DNA of 64,000 bases from Lepraria neglecta (taxonomy: Eukaryota > Ascomycota > Lecanoromycetes > Lecanorales > Stereocaulaceae), in NCBI GenBank assembly GCA_033220425.1, contig CM065648.1, positions 5,208,001-5,272,000 on the forward strand, read 5' to 3'. A program made the translations under genes and the position numbers. The notes beneath the pieces are model-generated. The model worked only from the letters and a program-made list of their open reading frames with translations. It was not told where the DNA came from and did no database searches. Shown here one piece after another: positions 21,541 through 37,307 of the stretch; positions within the stretch are counted from its first letter, which is position 1; every line of letters begins with the position of its first letter.

Positions 21541-24431
21541 TCCTTATAATCTATTATTAGAAGAAAGATAAGGAACTAAAAGAAGCGCGATATCTAATAC
21601 TTCTCTATAATAATAGCTGAGTTAGAGAAGACTATCTAGAATAGATCTATACTAGACTAGATCTATAAGGTATCGAAAGTAACGGAGGGGATAATCAAAT
21701 AGAAGCTTCCCTAGGAATACTATAATCTTATTAATATCTTTAACCGGAGTAAAGTAAAGGAACTACTACTATATTAGTTATATAATTATAAGATTAAACT
21801 AGAAGCTAGAAAGAAGCTACTTTAAAGTCGCTTATATTCAATATCTAGATTTAAGCTCTAAAAGGTAAAGGAGTACTTAGATAATAATCTTAAGAAGAGT
21901 TTTATCTTATCTAGTACGGCTCTCTATATATTACTAGTCCTTTTTATCTAAAAGTATAATAGAAGTCTCCGTTTCTATATCGACTATTAGAAACTTAATA
22001 CCCTTATAATTCGGAACCGCTACTCTATACCGCTTATCGAGGAAATCCTTACTCGTATTATCAGATATAAATATCTTATAAAGCTAGATATTATCGCCGC
22101 GTTTAATAAGCTTTATATATATCTAGATAGCGAAGATTTTACGACGTTTACTACCTCCTTCGGAGTATTTAAATACTATATCCTACTATTTAGCCTATCT
22201 AATAGATCTACGTCCTTCTAGTACTATATAAATAATATCCTCTTCGAATACCTAAACGATTTCTACTAGGTCTATCTAGATAATATCCTAATCTATAGTA
22301 AAATAGAAAAAGAGTATAAGTAATATATATAAAAGATCTTACTAAAGCTTTAGGAGGCGAGACTATAAGTTAATATTAAGAAATACGAATTCTATATCTA
22401 AGAGATAATCTTCTTTAGACTAATTATATTAATAGAAGGTCTATATATAGATCCTTCTAAAGTTAAGGTTATTATTAACTAGAAACCTCTAACTTATCTA
22501 AAGAAGGTATAAATATTCGTTAGTTTCTATAACTTCTACCGCCGATTTATTAAGGACTTCTCGAAAATAGTTAGACCCTTAGTATTATTTACTAAAAAGG
22601 ATTATCTATTCTAGTAGTCTAAAGTATATTAGACGGCCTTCAAATATCTTAAGAGTATAGTTACTAGTACCTTAGTACTTTAGTATTATAATAGATCCTA
22701 ACTAGCGGTACTAGAGATAGATTCGTCTAATTATATTAATAGTAGTATCCTATCCTAAGCTAACGATAACGGAGTCCTTTATCTAGTTATATTCTATAGT
22801 AAGAATCTACTACCTATAGAGTATAACTATAAGGTCTACGATAAGGAGCTATTTATAATTATCCGCTATCTAGAATACTAGCGTTCTAAATTAGAATTAA
22901 CTAATATCTCTATCTAAATATTTACTAATTATAAAAGCCTTAAATATTTTATATAGATAAAGGAGCTAATACGCTATTAAGCTTAATAGGTAGATAAATT
23001 AGCTAATTTTAACTTTAAAATTATATACTAAAGTAGTAAGTCTAATAGTAAAGTAGACGCCTTAATATATATACTAAACTTAATTCCTACTAATAATCAA
23101 GATAAATATTAAAAGTATTAATATCGTGCTCTACTATCTCTAGAGTATTTTTAGAAATTCTCTAAGGATAGAGACCTTAAAGAGGAGGGGGTAGTAATAA
23201 TACTATATTAGATAAACGAATTAACGCGATAGCTAATAAAGACTTACCTCTATATATAAGGGTAGTACTAGTAAATAAGGAAGATAACGACTATAGACGT
23301 ATCTATAATACCCTCGCGAAGGATCTATCTTAGATATTCGAGATAGTTAATCTATATTATTACTCTAGTTATAATAATATACTCTTCTATAAGGATTATC
23401 TTTAGATTCTAGTAATAGCTAAGCTCTATATAGATCTAATCAAGGAAAGCTATAACTAATCTATATACGGCTATCCTGGTAGAAATAGGATACTTAAGTT
23501 AGTAAAGAGATAGTTCTACTAGTATAGTATAAAAGATAAGATTACTCGCTATATCTATAATTACTATATCTACTAACGAAGTAAGACCCTTTAAGACTAA
23601 TATAATAGGCTACTATAGGCTTTACTAGTACCGGAGTAACGCTAGTAAGATATCTCTATAGACTTTATTACTGGACTTCCTATCTCGGAAGGGTATAATA
23701 CTATATATACTATCGTAGATCGGCTTTCCAAAGAGTACTACTACGCTCTATATATTATAACCGATTAAAATATATCTACGGAAGCTACGGCCGATATCCT
23801 AATAAGATATATCTTCCGCTCGTATAGTCTCCTAGAGTCGATTATCTCCGATTAAGGGCTATAGTTCGTATTATTAGTATAGAAGGTACTATATTAGCGA
23901 CTAAAGATTAATATTAAGCTATCTACGGCGTTCTATCCGGAAACTAATAGTTAGATAGAACGGGCTAATTAAGACGTCGAGCGTTATCTAAGAACGTATT
24001 ACTTATATATATAAGATAATTAGGTCTAATTTCTCTCTATAGCCGAATTTATAGATAATAACTCTATTACTAATACTACGGGAATAACTCTCTTGTTTAC
24101 TAATAAAGGTTTCTACCCTTAGATATCTTTCTCTCTACCTATAGATACTAGATCTGCGGCTTATAAGTATATCTAGTATACTAAGGCGAATAATATCGTA
24201 GACCGTATAATAAGAGTCTTAGACTTTATAACTAAGTAATCTATTATAAGCTATAGGAGAATAATAGATTAAGCTAATAAGAAGCGATCTAACGTTATAT
24301 ATAATAAAGGAGATATAGTATTCCTATCTAGTCGGAATATAAGTATAGAATATCCGAGTAGGAAACTAGATAATAAGATACTAGAACCATTTAAGATATC
24401 AGATAAAGTTAGATTATTATACCGCCTAGAA

Positions 24432-24884
24432 TGTTACAAGCCGTAACCGTACTATCTTGAACGTATAGTTGTCGAACGTTGTCGAACGGGCTTGGCACCG
24501 AGTCGAACGAATTAGTATCCGACTTAGATAAGACCCTAAGGCTTGGTATACTAAGCGACGATAGTAATAATAGTAGTACGATTAGTACGATTAATAGTAA
24601 TGATAGCAGTATAATCAGTACGATCAAGGATGCTTGGCGGGGATTTCGTATATCTATATATACGGAGTACTACTTACTACTTAGAGTATCGTGCTTAACT
24701 TGCTATTTAATTATTTACTATATACGATAGATCTCTTAGGCTAGATACTAAATATATATTACCTGATTATATACCAGACCCGTTTAGTATCACTTGAAGC
24801 CTACTTTATACTCTTGCCCTATTATACCTCTATCCCTATTAAGAATCAATCTATATACGATACTAGTATATATAGTTTATAACA
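24432..24884 (+). repeat. 5' LTR of Gypsy B1
   Basis: Starts TGTTACAAGCC and ends TTTATAACA. It pairs with 37308-37769 by shared variant sites rather than with the nearer LTR at 30317. Confidence 0.85.
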
Positions 24885-27800
24885 CTTTGAGTACCCTTAA
24901 GGATGAGTGTACTACTAAGAGACTCTAGAGTACCTACCCTAAGCTCCTCAGGAGGGAGTAGACAATAACGCCCGACTATTAACAAAGAACTCAGTAGATA
25001 TATTAAGATAGCCTAGCCTAACTTATACTACGGAGAGAGAGATAAGCTTAAAGGATAGCTATCCTAGATATTACTTTACTTAAAGTTTTAAGGAGACTTT
25101 ATACCTATATAACGATATCTAACCTTCGCTATTACTTACTTACGTAGAAGAGCCTAAAAGTAGATTAATTCGTTCCTAAAGAAATATATAGAAGATAACA
25201 ACGAAGACGGCGAAATCAAATAATAGATAGAGAGTATAACTATATTTAGACTCGAAATCTACTATATATTTAGTCTATTAAACGAAGTCAATATAGCGAT
25301 ATAAACTATCTAGTATATAACCTAGAAGAAGTCTATATTAGAGTACTCGACTTAGTTTTAGTAATATATAGCAAAGACTAACTAGGATAATAACGCGCTA
25401 ATAACTATATACTAGAAAGGTCTTAAGGATAATATTAAAGACGAACTTATAAGATTAGGGATTATTATTAATACTCTAGATAAGCTTATTAAAGAAGTAA
25501 TTAAAATTAATAATAAGTTATTTAAAAGGACTATAGAGAAGAGGTACAACGGAGGAGTCGGCGGGATAGGACGCTTAAGCTTTTTTACTAAGTCGAGGAG
25601 CTACCGTCTAGGATACAAAGAATGTAACCCTTACGAATATACGTCTATAGAACTAGACTTTATAGAGAAGAAAGGAAAGTAAGCCTTTAGAGAGCCTATA
25701 AGGGGCAAGAAGTAGTAAGGGGGCAAGAAAATACTAAAGTATTATAGCTATAGTAAACCGGGCTACTTTACTAGAGACTACAAGTCGAAAAATATAGTGT
25801 ATTAACCGCAGCTAAATATACTAGAGAAAGTATATACCTAGGACGATATAGACGATACGCCTAAGGAAGTTCTACTAGTATAGGATAAAGTTAAAGAAGA
25901 CGTTAATTCCTAGTATAATAGGATAATATAAGAAGAACTTAATAAAGAATCCGAGAACGGCGAAAGCGATTTCATAAGGAAATTCAATATGCTTATCAGG
26001 GTATATTATAGGGATAACCTAAATACTAAAGACGGTAGTAAGGCTTAAGACGAATCTAAGTAGGATTAGGATGAGAGCGAGATAGACCTAGAGTAGAAAG
26101 AAGCCCTTAGTATATCAGGAGCTAAGTAGGAAGAAATATAACTACTAGGGAAAGTAATATCTAAAACTACTATATTAAAGGAAAAAGAAGAAGAAAACTC
26201 TAAGGAACTAGAATAAGGATATACCTTATTAGACTACTAGATAGATCGAAACTATTATAGTTATAAAAGTATACTATAGAAAGAATATATATCGCTGTAC
26301 TACGTATAGTATAGTATACTAAGGAATATAGCCAGGTGACCGACGAGAATACTACCCTATAGATATAACTTCTATAATAAATATTAGGAAGATAAATACC
26401 CGTAGCACCTCGTAATAAAAAGAATTTACTAGTTCTTCCTAGAACGTAATAAAAGTTAGTTAGAAAAGCTTAGAAAAGACTTGAACTATAACCTATACTC
26501 TAAGAACTATAACTAGTTAGAATAGTATACCTACTTATATAATAACTATATAAAGTATATATAGTCGAAGTTAGAAGCCGGGTTCCTACTCCCTTAAGCG
26601 AGAAAAGAGTAATCCTTTATAGTAGGGGTAGCTATAAGGAGATCAATATATTAACCCTAAATAATATCTGTGTTCCGCGCAATATAATATATATATGAAA
26701 ATACCGGTAATTATTAGTAGACAGCGGACCGTTGCGATAATAGACTCTAGAGCTACTAGAAACTTTATATTACGAGATCTAGTATAGATAACTAGAATAC
26801 TAACTCGAAAGAAGTTATAGTAGTATAATCTTTAGATAGCTAATAGGTTAATACTATTAATAGGAAAGGTAGACGAAGAGATACTTTTATTACCTATTAT
26901 AATTTAATACTACTATAAGGAGATTACCTTTAATATTATTAGGATAGTTATCTATTATATAATTTTAGGAATACCTTAGTTAAAAAAGTATAACCTAATA
27001 ATCAATTAGGCTCGAGGAGTATTTAGGATTAATCGATCTAGTAATATTACTAGGATTATACCTATATATTAGTAGTATTTAGTAGTAGATAAGAAGTTGA
27101 ATCGAAGACCGGTCGAGGTATATATTACCTTAGCTTCGTATAAAGACGGTACTAAAAGGTAGTCTAACTCTATAGTTACTAGCGAAGGTTAGCGGGATAA
27201 TAAAATAAGAGTTAAAGGAGGAACTAATATACCCTCTATCCCTCGGGAATATAGTAAGTAGATATATTTATTCGAGGAAGAGACGAATATAGAAGTATTA
27301 CCTAAGTATTAGCTATAGGATTATAAGATCGAGCTCGAACCTGGTAAGTAACTAATATTTAGACCTATTTATATATTATTAGAGAAGGAACTTAAAGTAC
27401 TTCGCGGGTATATTAACGAGAACCTTAAAAAGGGATTTATTCAGGAATCTAAATTACTAGTAGGTTACCTAATCCTCTTTATACTAAAGAAGGATAGAAG
27501 CTTAAGACTATATATCGACTATTGGAAGTTAAACGATATTACTATTAAAAATAGATATCTATTACTAAATATAGGAGAGCTATAGAATTAGCTCGGTAAA
27601 GCAAAGATATTTACTAAACTGGATCTTAGAGGCGTATATAACCTAATTTAGATAAAGGAAGGCGAAGAATAGAAAACTACCTTTAGAACAAGATATAGCT
27701 ACTACGAGTATCTAGTAATACCGTTTAGACTTACTAACGTACTAGTAACCTACTAAGTACTTATTAATAATATTATATAAGTATACTTAGATCGAATAGC

Positions 27801-30316
27801 GATAGTATACCTTAATAATATATTAATTTATTCTAAGAATAAGAAAGAATATATAGAGTATATATAGGATATCCTCGGATATCTATTATAAGCGAAACTT
27901 CTTCTTAAACTAGAAAAGTACGAGCTTTATCGATAGTCGATAGAATTTCTAGGATTTATAGTTAGTATAGAAGGTATTAGTATAAGCCTAGAAAAGATTA
28001 AAGCTATAGCTAAATAGTCTATACTATAGGACGTTAAAGTAGTATAAAGCTTCTTAGGATTCGCTAACTTTAATAGGAAGTTTATTAAGGGCTACTTAAA
28101 GAAAGTACTATCTCTAACGGATATTATAAAGAAGGATATTAGATTTATATAGGGAAAAGACTAATAGAAATTATTCGATATATTAAAGAAAGTATATATA
28201 GATCTATTAGTACTCTATACCTTTTAGGCTAATAAACCGGCCCGTATTAAAATAGATACCTCGGATCTTATAATTAGAGTATATCTATATTAAATAAAAG
28301 ACTAAAAGTAGTATCTAGTTATCTACTATTTAAGGAAGATATTAGTAGTAGAATAAAACTATAATATATATAATAAGAAACTATTTACCGTAGTTTATAT
28401 ATTATAAAACTGGCGAGTATATATAGAGAGCTACTCGGATCTAACTATCTTTATAGATTATAAGAATCTTCTTAACTTTATAATAATAAAAGAGCTAAAT
28501 AGGAGATAAATTCGATAGTTAGAACTATTAGATTAATATAAATTCAAAATAATCTATACCCTAGGAAAAGATAATAGTCGAGTAGATACCCTTAGTAGGC
28601 GATTAGACTATATAGAAGAAAAGAATATTATAGAACGACTAATCCTAAAGAAGGAAGCGGACGGATTACTTGTACTATACTAGGTATTAGCTATAACCCT
28701 TTATATAACGGGACCTAATACGGCTAATAGGATTGTAAAGGCCTATAAAAATAATATATTCGCAATAACCCTAAGGAAAGACCAGCTAGATACTATATTA
28801 CTTAAGTACTAGGAGAGGACTTATCTACCTGAATAATATACTAAAGAAGTAATTAGGGATTACTATAACGACCTTTTGTAAGGTTACCTAGGGGTATCTA
28901 AAATAGTAGAACTCCTAGGACGAGGATACGCAGCGTCGAAGCTTTGAGCGCGCGTTAAGCAATATATTAAAGGATATATCTAATACTAGTAGAATAAGTC
29001 TACACGATATACTAAATATGGATAGATACAATTTGCGCCAGTCCTAGAATTACTATAGGATAATATTATAATAGACTTTATAGTTAAGCTACTACTATCT
29101 AAGGATCTAGCTATATAGGATACCTTTAATTCAATTATAGTTATTATAGATAAACTAATAAAGTATACTATTATAGTATCTTTTAAGGAAACCTATAGAG
29201 TAGATTAGCTAGCGTTCATACTGTTAGATAGGCTAATTAGAGACTATAGTATACCAAGATCGATTATATCGGATAGAGATAAGCTCTTTATATCTAATTA
29301 CTAGAAGATACTTATCGAAGTAATTAGAATAAAACTAAGAATATTAATAGTATACTACCTGTAAACGGATAGATAAATAGAATATATAAATTAGATAATA
29401 GAAGTATACCTTAGATACTACGTTAACTAGAAATAAAATAACTAGGTATCGCTACTTCTAATAGTATAACTAGTATATAATAATAAGATATTAGATATAA
29501 TAAAGCTAATACTATTCTTTACTAATTATAGAAAGAATATAAATACTTTTCTATAACCTAAGAAGGGATCTAATATAGAAAAAGCCTTAGTAAAGGTAGA
29601 GGAGCTTAAGAATTTATATAAGGATATATAAAGGTCTATTAAGAGCTTAAACGGTAGGTTAAAGGAATAGGTTAATAAGAAAAGAAAGAATATTCCTTAG
29701 CTAAAAGAGGGGGATAAAGTATATCTTCTAATAAAAAATATAAGGACGACGAGACTAAATAAGAAACTAGATTATATTAAGATTAGACTATTCTTAATTA
29801 AATAGATAAAGTGACCTATTAACTATAAACTTAAGCTTCTACCTAATACTAAAGTATATCCGATATTCTATATCTTACTCTTAGAGCTAGTAAACTCTAA
29901 TATACTCTTATAGGAAATATTTTATTATAAAATTAAAGAAGAAACGGAGTTCGAGGTCGAGAGGATTCTAAATTAGGTTAATTAGAAATATCTAGTTAAA
30001 TAGAAAGGGTACGACGATACCGAAAATACCTAGGAACCTCTTAGGAACCTCCGGAACTGCTAGGACATTCTATAGAAGTTCCGGGAATAATCGGGAAGGA
30101 GGATAAGTCGGTTCTACCTAGGAAGCTAAACTGTTTGGACGAGACGTTGAATATCTAGTTATCAGGGATGCTAGGAGTAGACTACTAGTCTTCCTCCAGC
30201 TCCTTAATATTCTATAACTCTTAGTCTACTATCTTCTTCTTCTCGGCTTCTATAGTATTTAGTTATAATTAGGTATATATAAGTTTAGATAGCGCGTTAT
30301 CTACCTCTAAGCGGAG

Positions 30317-30831
30317 TGTTACGATCAGAAAACATGATCAGGGATGCGCTCAAGGAGCGTAGCGCCCGTCATGGTTCGAGTCGACGAATCGGTATCCGAC
30401 TCGGACAGACCCTGAAGGCTTGGCATGTTAAGCGATGAGCGCAGTGGTCACAATGAGCGCGGTGCGATCAGTGCGATCAGTGCGATCAAGAAGGCTTGGT
30501 ATATTAAGCGATGAGCGCAGTGGTCGCAATAAGCGCGGTGCGATCAGTGCGACCAGTGCGATCAGGAATGCTTGGCATGGATTTCGTATATCTATATATG
30601 CGGAGCACTGCTCGCACCACTTGGAGCATCGTGCTCAACTTGCTATTCAATTATTTACTATATGCGATAGATCTCTTAGGCTAGGTACTAAACATATATT
30701 ATCTAATTATATACTAGACCCGCTTAGTATTACTTAAAGCCTACTTCACCCTCTTACTCTATTGTACCTCTATCCCTATTAAGAATCAATCTATATATAA
30801 CGGACCATCGTACGCAACGTGGTTTATAACA
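30317..30831 (+). repeat. 5' LTR of Gypsy B2
   Basis: Starts TGTTACGATCAG and ends TTTATAACA; 515 bp. It holds an internal tandem duplication of about 76 bp (repeating AAGGCTTGG, GATGAGCGCAGTGGTC) that the 3' LTR lacks, which accounts for the length difference. Confidence 0.88.
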
Positions 30832-33800
30832 CTTTAAGTACCCTTAAGGATAAGTGCTATACCAAGAGACCCTAGGGTATCTACCCTAAGCTCCTTAGGA
30901 GGAGGAAGCGGATAATAACGCCTAACTATTAACGAAGGACTCAGCAGATATATTAAGATAGCCTAGCCCGACTTATACTATAGAGAGAGAGATAAGCTCA
31001 AGGGATAGCTATCCTAGGTATTACTTTACTTGAAGTTCTAAGGAGACCTTATACCTATATAACGATATCCTACCTTTACTATTACTTACTTATATAGAAG
31101 AGCCTAAAAGTAGGTTAATCCGTTCCTAAAGAAGTATATAGAAGATGACGACGAAGACGGCGAAATCAAATAATAGATAGAGAGTATAGCTATATTTAGA
31201 CTCGAAATCCGCCGTATATTCGGTCTGTTGAATAAAGTCAATATAGTAATATAAACTATCTAGTATGTAACTCAGAAGAAATCTATATTAGAGTACTCGA
31301 CTTAATTTCAGTAATATATAGTAAAGACTAACTAGGACGATAATATAATAATAACTATATACCGGAGAGGTCTTAAGGATAATATTAAAGACGAGCTTAT
31401 AAGGTTAGGGATTATTATTAATACCCTTAATAAACTAATTAAAGAAGTAATTAAAATTAATAATAAGCTATTTGAAAGGACTATAGAGAAGAGGTATAAC
31501 AGAGGAGTTAGCGGAATAGGATACTTAAGCTTTTTCGCTAAATCAAGGAGCTATTACCTAGGATATAAAGAACGTGACCCCTACGGGTATATACCTATAG
31601 AACTGGACTCACGGAGAAGAAAGGCAAACAGGCCTTTAGGGGGCTAGCTAGGGGTAAGAAGTAGTAAGGGGGTAATAAGAAAATACTAAAGTGTTATAGC
31701 TATAGTAAACCGGGCTACTTCGCTAGAGACTACAAGTCGAAAAATATAGTATATTAACCGCAGCTAAATATACTAGAGAAAGTATATACCTAGGACGATA
31801 TAGACGGTACGCCTAAGGAGATTCTACTAGTATAGGATAAAGTCGAAGAAGATATTAGTTCCTAGTATAATAGGATAATATAAGAAGAACTTAATAAAGA
31901 ATCTAAAAATAGCGATAACGACTTTATAAGGAAGTTTAATATACGTATTAGGGAATAATATAGGAACGACCTAAATACTAAAGACGGTAGTAAGGCTTAA
32001 GAAGAAAAGTCTAAGTAGGATTAGGAAGAAAGCAAAATAGATCTAGAGTAGGAAGAAGCCCTTAGTACGTTAGAAGCTAAGTAGGAAGAAATACGACTAC
32101 TAAGAAGGATAATACCTGAAACTACTATATCTAAGGAAGAAGAAGAAAGCTCTAAGGAATATATATAGCTAGACTATCGGATAGATCGGAATTACCGAGG
32201 TTATAAGAGTATACTATAGGAAGAATATATATCGCTTCACTACGTATAGTATAGTACGCTAAGGAATATAGCCAAGGGGCCAGTAAGAATACTACCCTGC
32301 GGATATAGCTATTACTACGAATATAAGGAAAACGGATATCTATGGCACCTCGCGACGAAAAGAATATACTAATACTTCCTAGGACGCGACAAGGAATAGT
32401 TAAAGAGAGTTATCTACGAATTAAATAATGACCTAAGCGCTAGAGAATGCTATTTAATAGAATGGTACGCCTATCTATATAATAACTACGAGAAGTATAT
32501 ATAGTCGAAGTTAAAGGTAGGGTTCCTACTCCTATAAGCGGGAAAAGAGTAATCCCTTATAGTAGGGGTAGCTATAAGGAGATTAATATATTAACCCCTA
32601 AATAACATCTGTGTTCCGCGCAATACGATATATATGTAAAGATACCGGTAATTGTTAACAGATAGCGGACTATTGTGATAATAGATTCTAGAGCTACTAG
32701 AAACTTCATCTTGTGAGACTTAGTATAAATAACTAGAATACTAACTCGAAAGAAGTCGCAGTAGTATAATCTTTAGATAGCCGATAGGTTAATACTATTA
32801 ACAGGAAAAGTAGACGAAGAGATACTTTCGTTACCTATTATAATTCAGCGCTACTATAAGGAGATTACCTTTAATATTATTAGGATAGCTACCTATTATA
32901 TAATTTTAGGAATACCTTGGTTAAAGAAGTATAACCTAATAATCGATTAGGCTCGAGGAGTACTTAAGATAGATTAATCCGGAAATATTACCAGGATTAT
33001 ACCTATATATTAGTAGTGTTTAATAGTAGATAAGAAGTCGAACCGAAGACCGGTCGAGGTATATATTACCTTAGCTTCGTATAAGGACGGTACTAAAGGG
33101 TAGTCCGACTCTATAGTTACTAGTAAAGGTTAGCGGGATAATAAAGTAAGAGTTAAGGGAGGAACTAATATACTCTCTATCCCTTAGGAATATAGTAAGT
33201 AGGCGTACTTATTCGAGGAAGAGACGAATATAGAAGTATTACCTAAGTATCAGCTATAGGATTATAAGATTAAACTCGAACCTAGTAAGTAACTAATATT
33301 TGGACCTATTTACGTATTATTAGAAAAGGAACTTAAAGTACTTCGCGGGTATATTAACGAGAACCTTAAAAAAGGATTTATTCGAGAATCCAAATTACTA
33401 GTAGGTTACCTAATCCTCTTTATACTAAAGAAGGACGGAAGCTTACGACTATATATTAACTATCGAAAGTTGAACGATATTATAATCAAGAATAGATATC
33501 CTTTGCCTAATATTAGCGAGCTATAGGATCGGCTTAGGAAAGTAAAGATATTTACTAAACTGGATCTTAGAGGCGTATATAACCTAATTTAGATAAAAGG
33601 AGGCGAAGAATAGAAAACTGCCTTCCGAACGAGATATAGCTATTATAAGTATCTAGTAATACCGTTTGGACTTACCAACGTACTAGTAACCTGCCAAGTA
33701 CTTATTAATAATATTATATAAGTATACTTAGATTGAATAGCGATAGCGTACCTCGATAATATACTAATTTATTCTAAGAATAAGAAAGAATATATTACGT

Positions 33801-36581
33801 ATATATAGGATATCCTTGGATACCTATTATAAGTAAAACTTCTTCTTAAACCAGAAAAGTGCGAATTCTATAGGGAATTAGTAGAGTTTCTAGGATTTAT
33901 AGTTAGTATAAAAGGTATTAGTATAAGCCCGGAGAAGATTAAGGCTATAGCTGAATAGCCTATACTATAGGACGTCAAAGTAGTATAAAGCTTCTTAGGA
34001 TTTGCTAACTTTAATAGGAAGTTTATCAAGGGCTACTCTAAGAAGGTACTACCGCTAATAGATATTACTAAGAAGAATATTGGATTTATATAGGGAAAAG
34101 ACTAATAGAAGGCGTTTAATATACTAAAGAAGGTATACGCAGATCTACCGGTACTCTGTACCTTTTAAACAAATAAGCCAGCTCGTATTAAAACGGATAT
34201 ATCAGATCTCGTAATAGGAGTATACTTATACTAGATAAAAGACTAAAAATAGTATCTAGTTACCTACTATTCAAGGAAGATATTAGTAGTAGAATAGAAC
34301 TATAATATACACGACAAGGAGTTACTTGCCGTAGTATATATACTTTAGAACTAGCGAGTATATACAGAAAGCTACTTAGACTTAACTATCTTTACGGACT
34401 ATAAGAACCTTCTTAACTTTATAATAATAAAGGAGTTAAATAGATAATAGGTCCGATAGTTAGAACTACTAGGTTAATATAAGTTCAAGATAACCTATAC
34501 CCTAGGGAAGGATAATAGTCGAGTAGACACCCTTAGTAGGCGATTAGACTATATAGAAGAAAAGGATATTATAGAATAACTAATCCTAAAGAAAGAAGCC
34601 GATAGATTATTAGTACTATACTAGGTATTGGCTATAACCCTTTATATAACAGGACCTAATACGACTAACAGGATTATAAAGGCCTATAAAGATAATATAT
34701 TCGTAATAATCCTAAGAAAGGATTAGCCGGATATAGTATTACTTAAATACTAGGGGAAAACTTATCTACCTGAATAATATATAGAAGAAGTAATTAGGGA
34801 TTACTACGACGACCTATTACAAGGTTATCCGGGAGTTACTAAGATAGTAGAACTCCTAGGACGAGGATACGCGGTACTAAAACTTCGAGCGCGCGTTAAA
34901 TAATATATTAAAGAATGTATTTAATACTAGTAGAACAAGTCTGCACGATATACCAAATATGGACAAATATAATTTATACTAGTTCTAGAATTACTATAGG
35001 ATAACGTTATAATAGACTTTATAGTTAAGTTACTACTATCTAAGGATCCAGCTACGTAGGATACCTTCGATTCAATTATAGTCATTGTAGATAAACTAAT
35101 AAAGTATACTATTATAGTACCTTTCAAGGAAACCTATAAAGTAGATTAACTAGTATTCATACTGCTAGATAGGCTAATAAGGGATTATAGTATACCAAAG
35201 TCGATTATATCAGATAGAGATAAGCTCTTTATATCTAATTACTAGAAGATGCTTATCGGAGTAATTAGAACGAAACTAAGAATATTAACGGTATACTATC
35301 CGTAGATAGATAGATAAATAGAATATATAAATTAGATAATAGAAGCGTACCTTAGATACTACGTTAACTAGAAATAGGATAACTAGGTATTACTACTTCT
35401 AATAGTATAACTAGTATATAATAATAAGATATTAGATATAATAAAGCTAATACTATTCTTTACTAATTATAGAAAGAATATAAATACTTTTCTATAACCT
35501 AGGGAGGGACCTAATATAGAAAAAGCCTTAGTAAAGGCGGATAAGCTGAAGAATTTATATAAGGATATATAAAGATCTATCGAAAGCTTAAATTCTAAAC
35601 TAAAGGAACGAATTAATAAGAAAAGAAAGAATATTCCTTAGCTAAAAAAGGGGGATAAAGTATACCTCCTAATAAAAAATATAAGAACGACGAGACTAAG
35701 TAAGAAACTAGATTATATTAAGGTCGGACTATTCTTAATTAAATAGGTAAAAGGACCTGTTAACTATAAACTTAAGCTTCTACCTGATACTAAGGTATAT
35801 CCGGTATTCTATATCTTACTCTTAGAGCTAGTAGACTCTAATATACCCTTATAGGAAATATTTTATTATAACGTTAAAGAAGAAACGAAGTTCGAGGTCG
35901 AGAGGATTCTAAATTAGGTTAATTAGAAGTATCTGGTTAAATAGAAAGGGTACGATAATACCGAAAACACCTGGGAACCTCTTAGGAACCTCCGGAACTG
36001 CTAGGACCTTCTATAGGAGTTCCGGGAATAATCGGGAAGGAGGACTAATCGGTTCCGTCTAGGAAGCCAAACTGTTCGGACGAGACGTTGAATATCTAGC
36101 TATCAGGAACGCTTGGGATAGACCGCTGGTCTTCTTCCAACTCCTTAATATTCTATATCTCTCGGTCTATAATCTTCCGCTTTTTATCTTCGAGTTATTT
36201 ATACTACGTCTAAAGGCGTATTAGTATAGCCTAAAGACGTATAGACTCTTCCGTATTACGAGCCAACTCTTCGCGCGTAGTTTTTAACTATAACCACGCT
36301 TCCTTTCGTTCTATCTCGATATAATGTATCTTAAGGGGCAATACTATAAGGTCGCATTTTCTACCGCTGCCTATATAGTTAGAACACCTATCGGAACCTG
36401 TACCTATCAAGTACTACTTGCCGCTGGCAACATATCGGGAACACGGCCGCATCACGACTTCGGTTAGCTTACTGGCTAATACCGTTCGGCGGACGGTCGG
36501 TTTATCTGAACGTTTAGTATATCGGGGTAGTATGAAGGATGGATGGTTTCTTAGGACGAGAAATCTGGGAGAGGGAGCTAA

Positions 36582-37020
36582 TATTATAATCAGGAAATAT
36601 AATCAGGGATACGCTCAAGGAGCGTAGCGCCCGTCATGGTTCGAGTCGACGAATCGGTGTCCGACTCGGACAGACCCTGAAGGCTTGGCATGTTAAGCGA
36701 TGAGCGCAGTGGTCGCAATGAGCGCGGTGCGATTAGTGCGACCAGTGCGATCAGGAATGCTTGGCATGGATTTCGTATGTCTATATATGCGGAGCACTGC
36801 TCGTACCACTTGGAGCATCGTGCTCAACTTGCTATTCAATTGTTTACTACATGCGATAGATCTCTTAGGCTAGGCACTGAATATATATCATCTAATTATA
36901 TACCAGACCCGCTTAGCATCACTTGAAGCCTGCTTCACCCTCTTGCTCTGTTGCACCTCCATCCCTATTGAGAATCAATCCATACATAACGGACCACCGC
37001 ACGCAACGTGGTTCGTAACA
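36582..37020 (+). repeat. 3' LTR of Gypsy B2
   Basis: About 439 bp, ends GTTCGTAACA, followed at once by the CGGAG target duplication. It follows a purine-rich tract (GGGAGAGGGAGC). Confidence 0.88.
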
Positions 37021-37307
37021 CGGAGCTCGTTTCGCCGCTTTTCGATATGACGTATTTTAAGGGATAATACTATAAGGTCGCACTTCCTATCGCTATCTAT
37101 ATAGCTAGAGTATCTATCGGAACCTGTACCTATTAGGTACTACTTACTACTGGCAACGTATCGAGAATACGGCCGTATTATAAACTCGAATAGCTTAGTA
37201 GCGAGTTCCTTCGATCGGATAGAGGGGTTAGTAGATTATCTAGTACGTTAGGCTGGTATAAAGGATAGATAGTTTCTTAGGACGAGAAATCTAAGAGAGA
37301 GAGCTAA

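Larger units (their letters stand above)
30317..37020 (+). mobile_element. Gypsy-type LTR element B2 (chromovirus), innermost
   Basis: About 6.7 kb, between 5-bp target duplications CGGAG at 30312-30316 and 37021-37025. LTRs are 30317-30831 and 36582-37020. Internal order is gag, protease (about 32640-32900), RT (DGSLRLYI near 33433; YLDNILIYSK near 33755), RNase H, integrase (about 34800-35400) and a chromodomain-like end (KYLV near 35925; ENTWEPLRNLRNC near 35965). It is closely related to B1, and its LTRs keep more CA/TG than those of B1, in line with a later arrival. It is broken in many places by RIP-type change. Confidence 0.88.

Noticed and set aside
24479-24730. Open frames at 24479-24730, 30435-30737 and 36690-36926
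   Set aside because: All lie inside B-type LTRs and repeat the same text; they are LTR sequence, not genes.
24432-37020. Tandem LTR-internal-LTR-internal-LTR array made by unequal recombination
   Set aside because: The CGGAG duplication around 30317-37020 and the LTR pairing show nesting instead.
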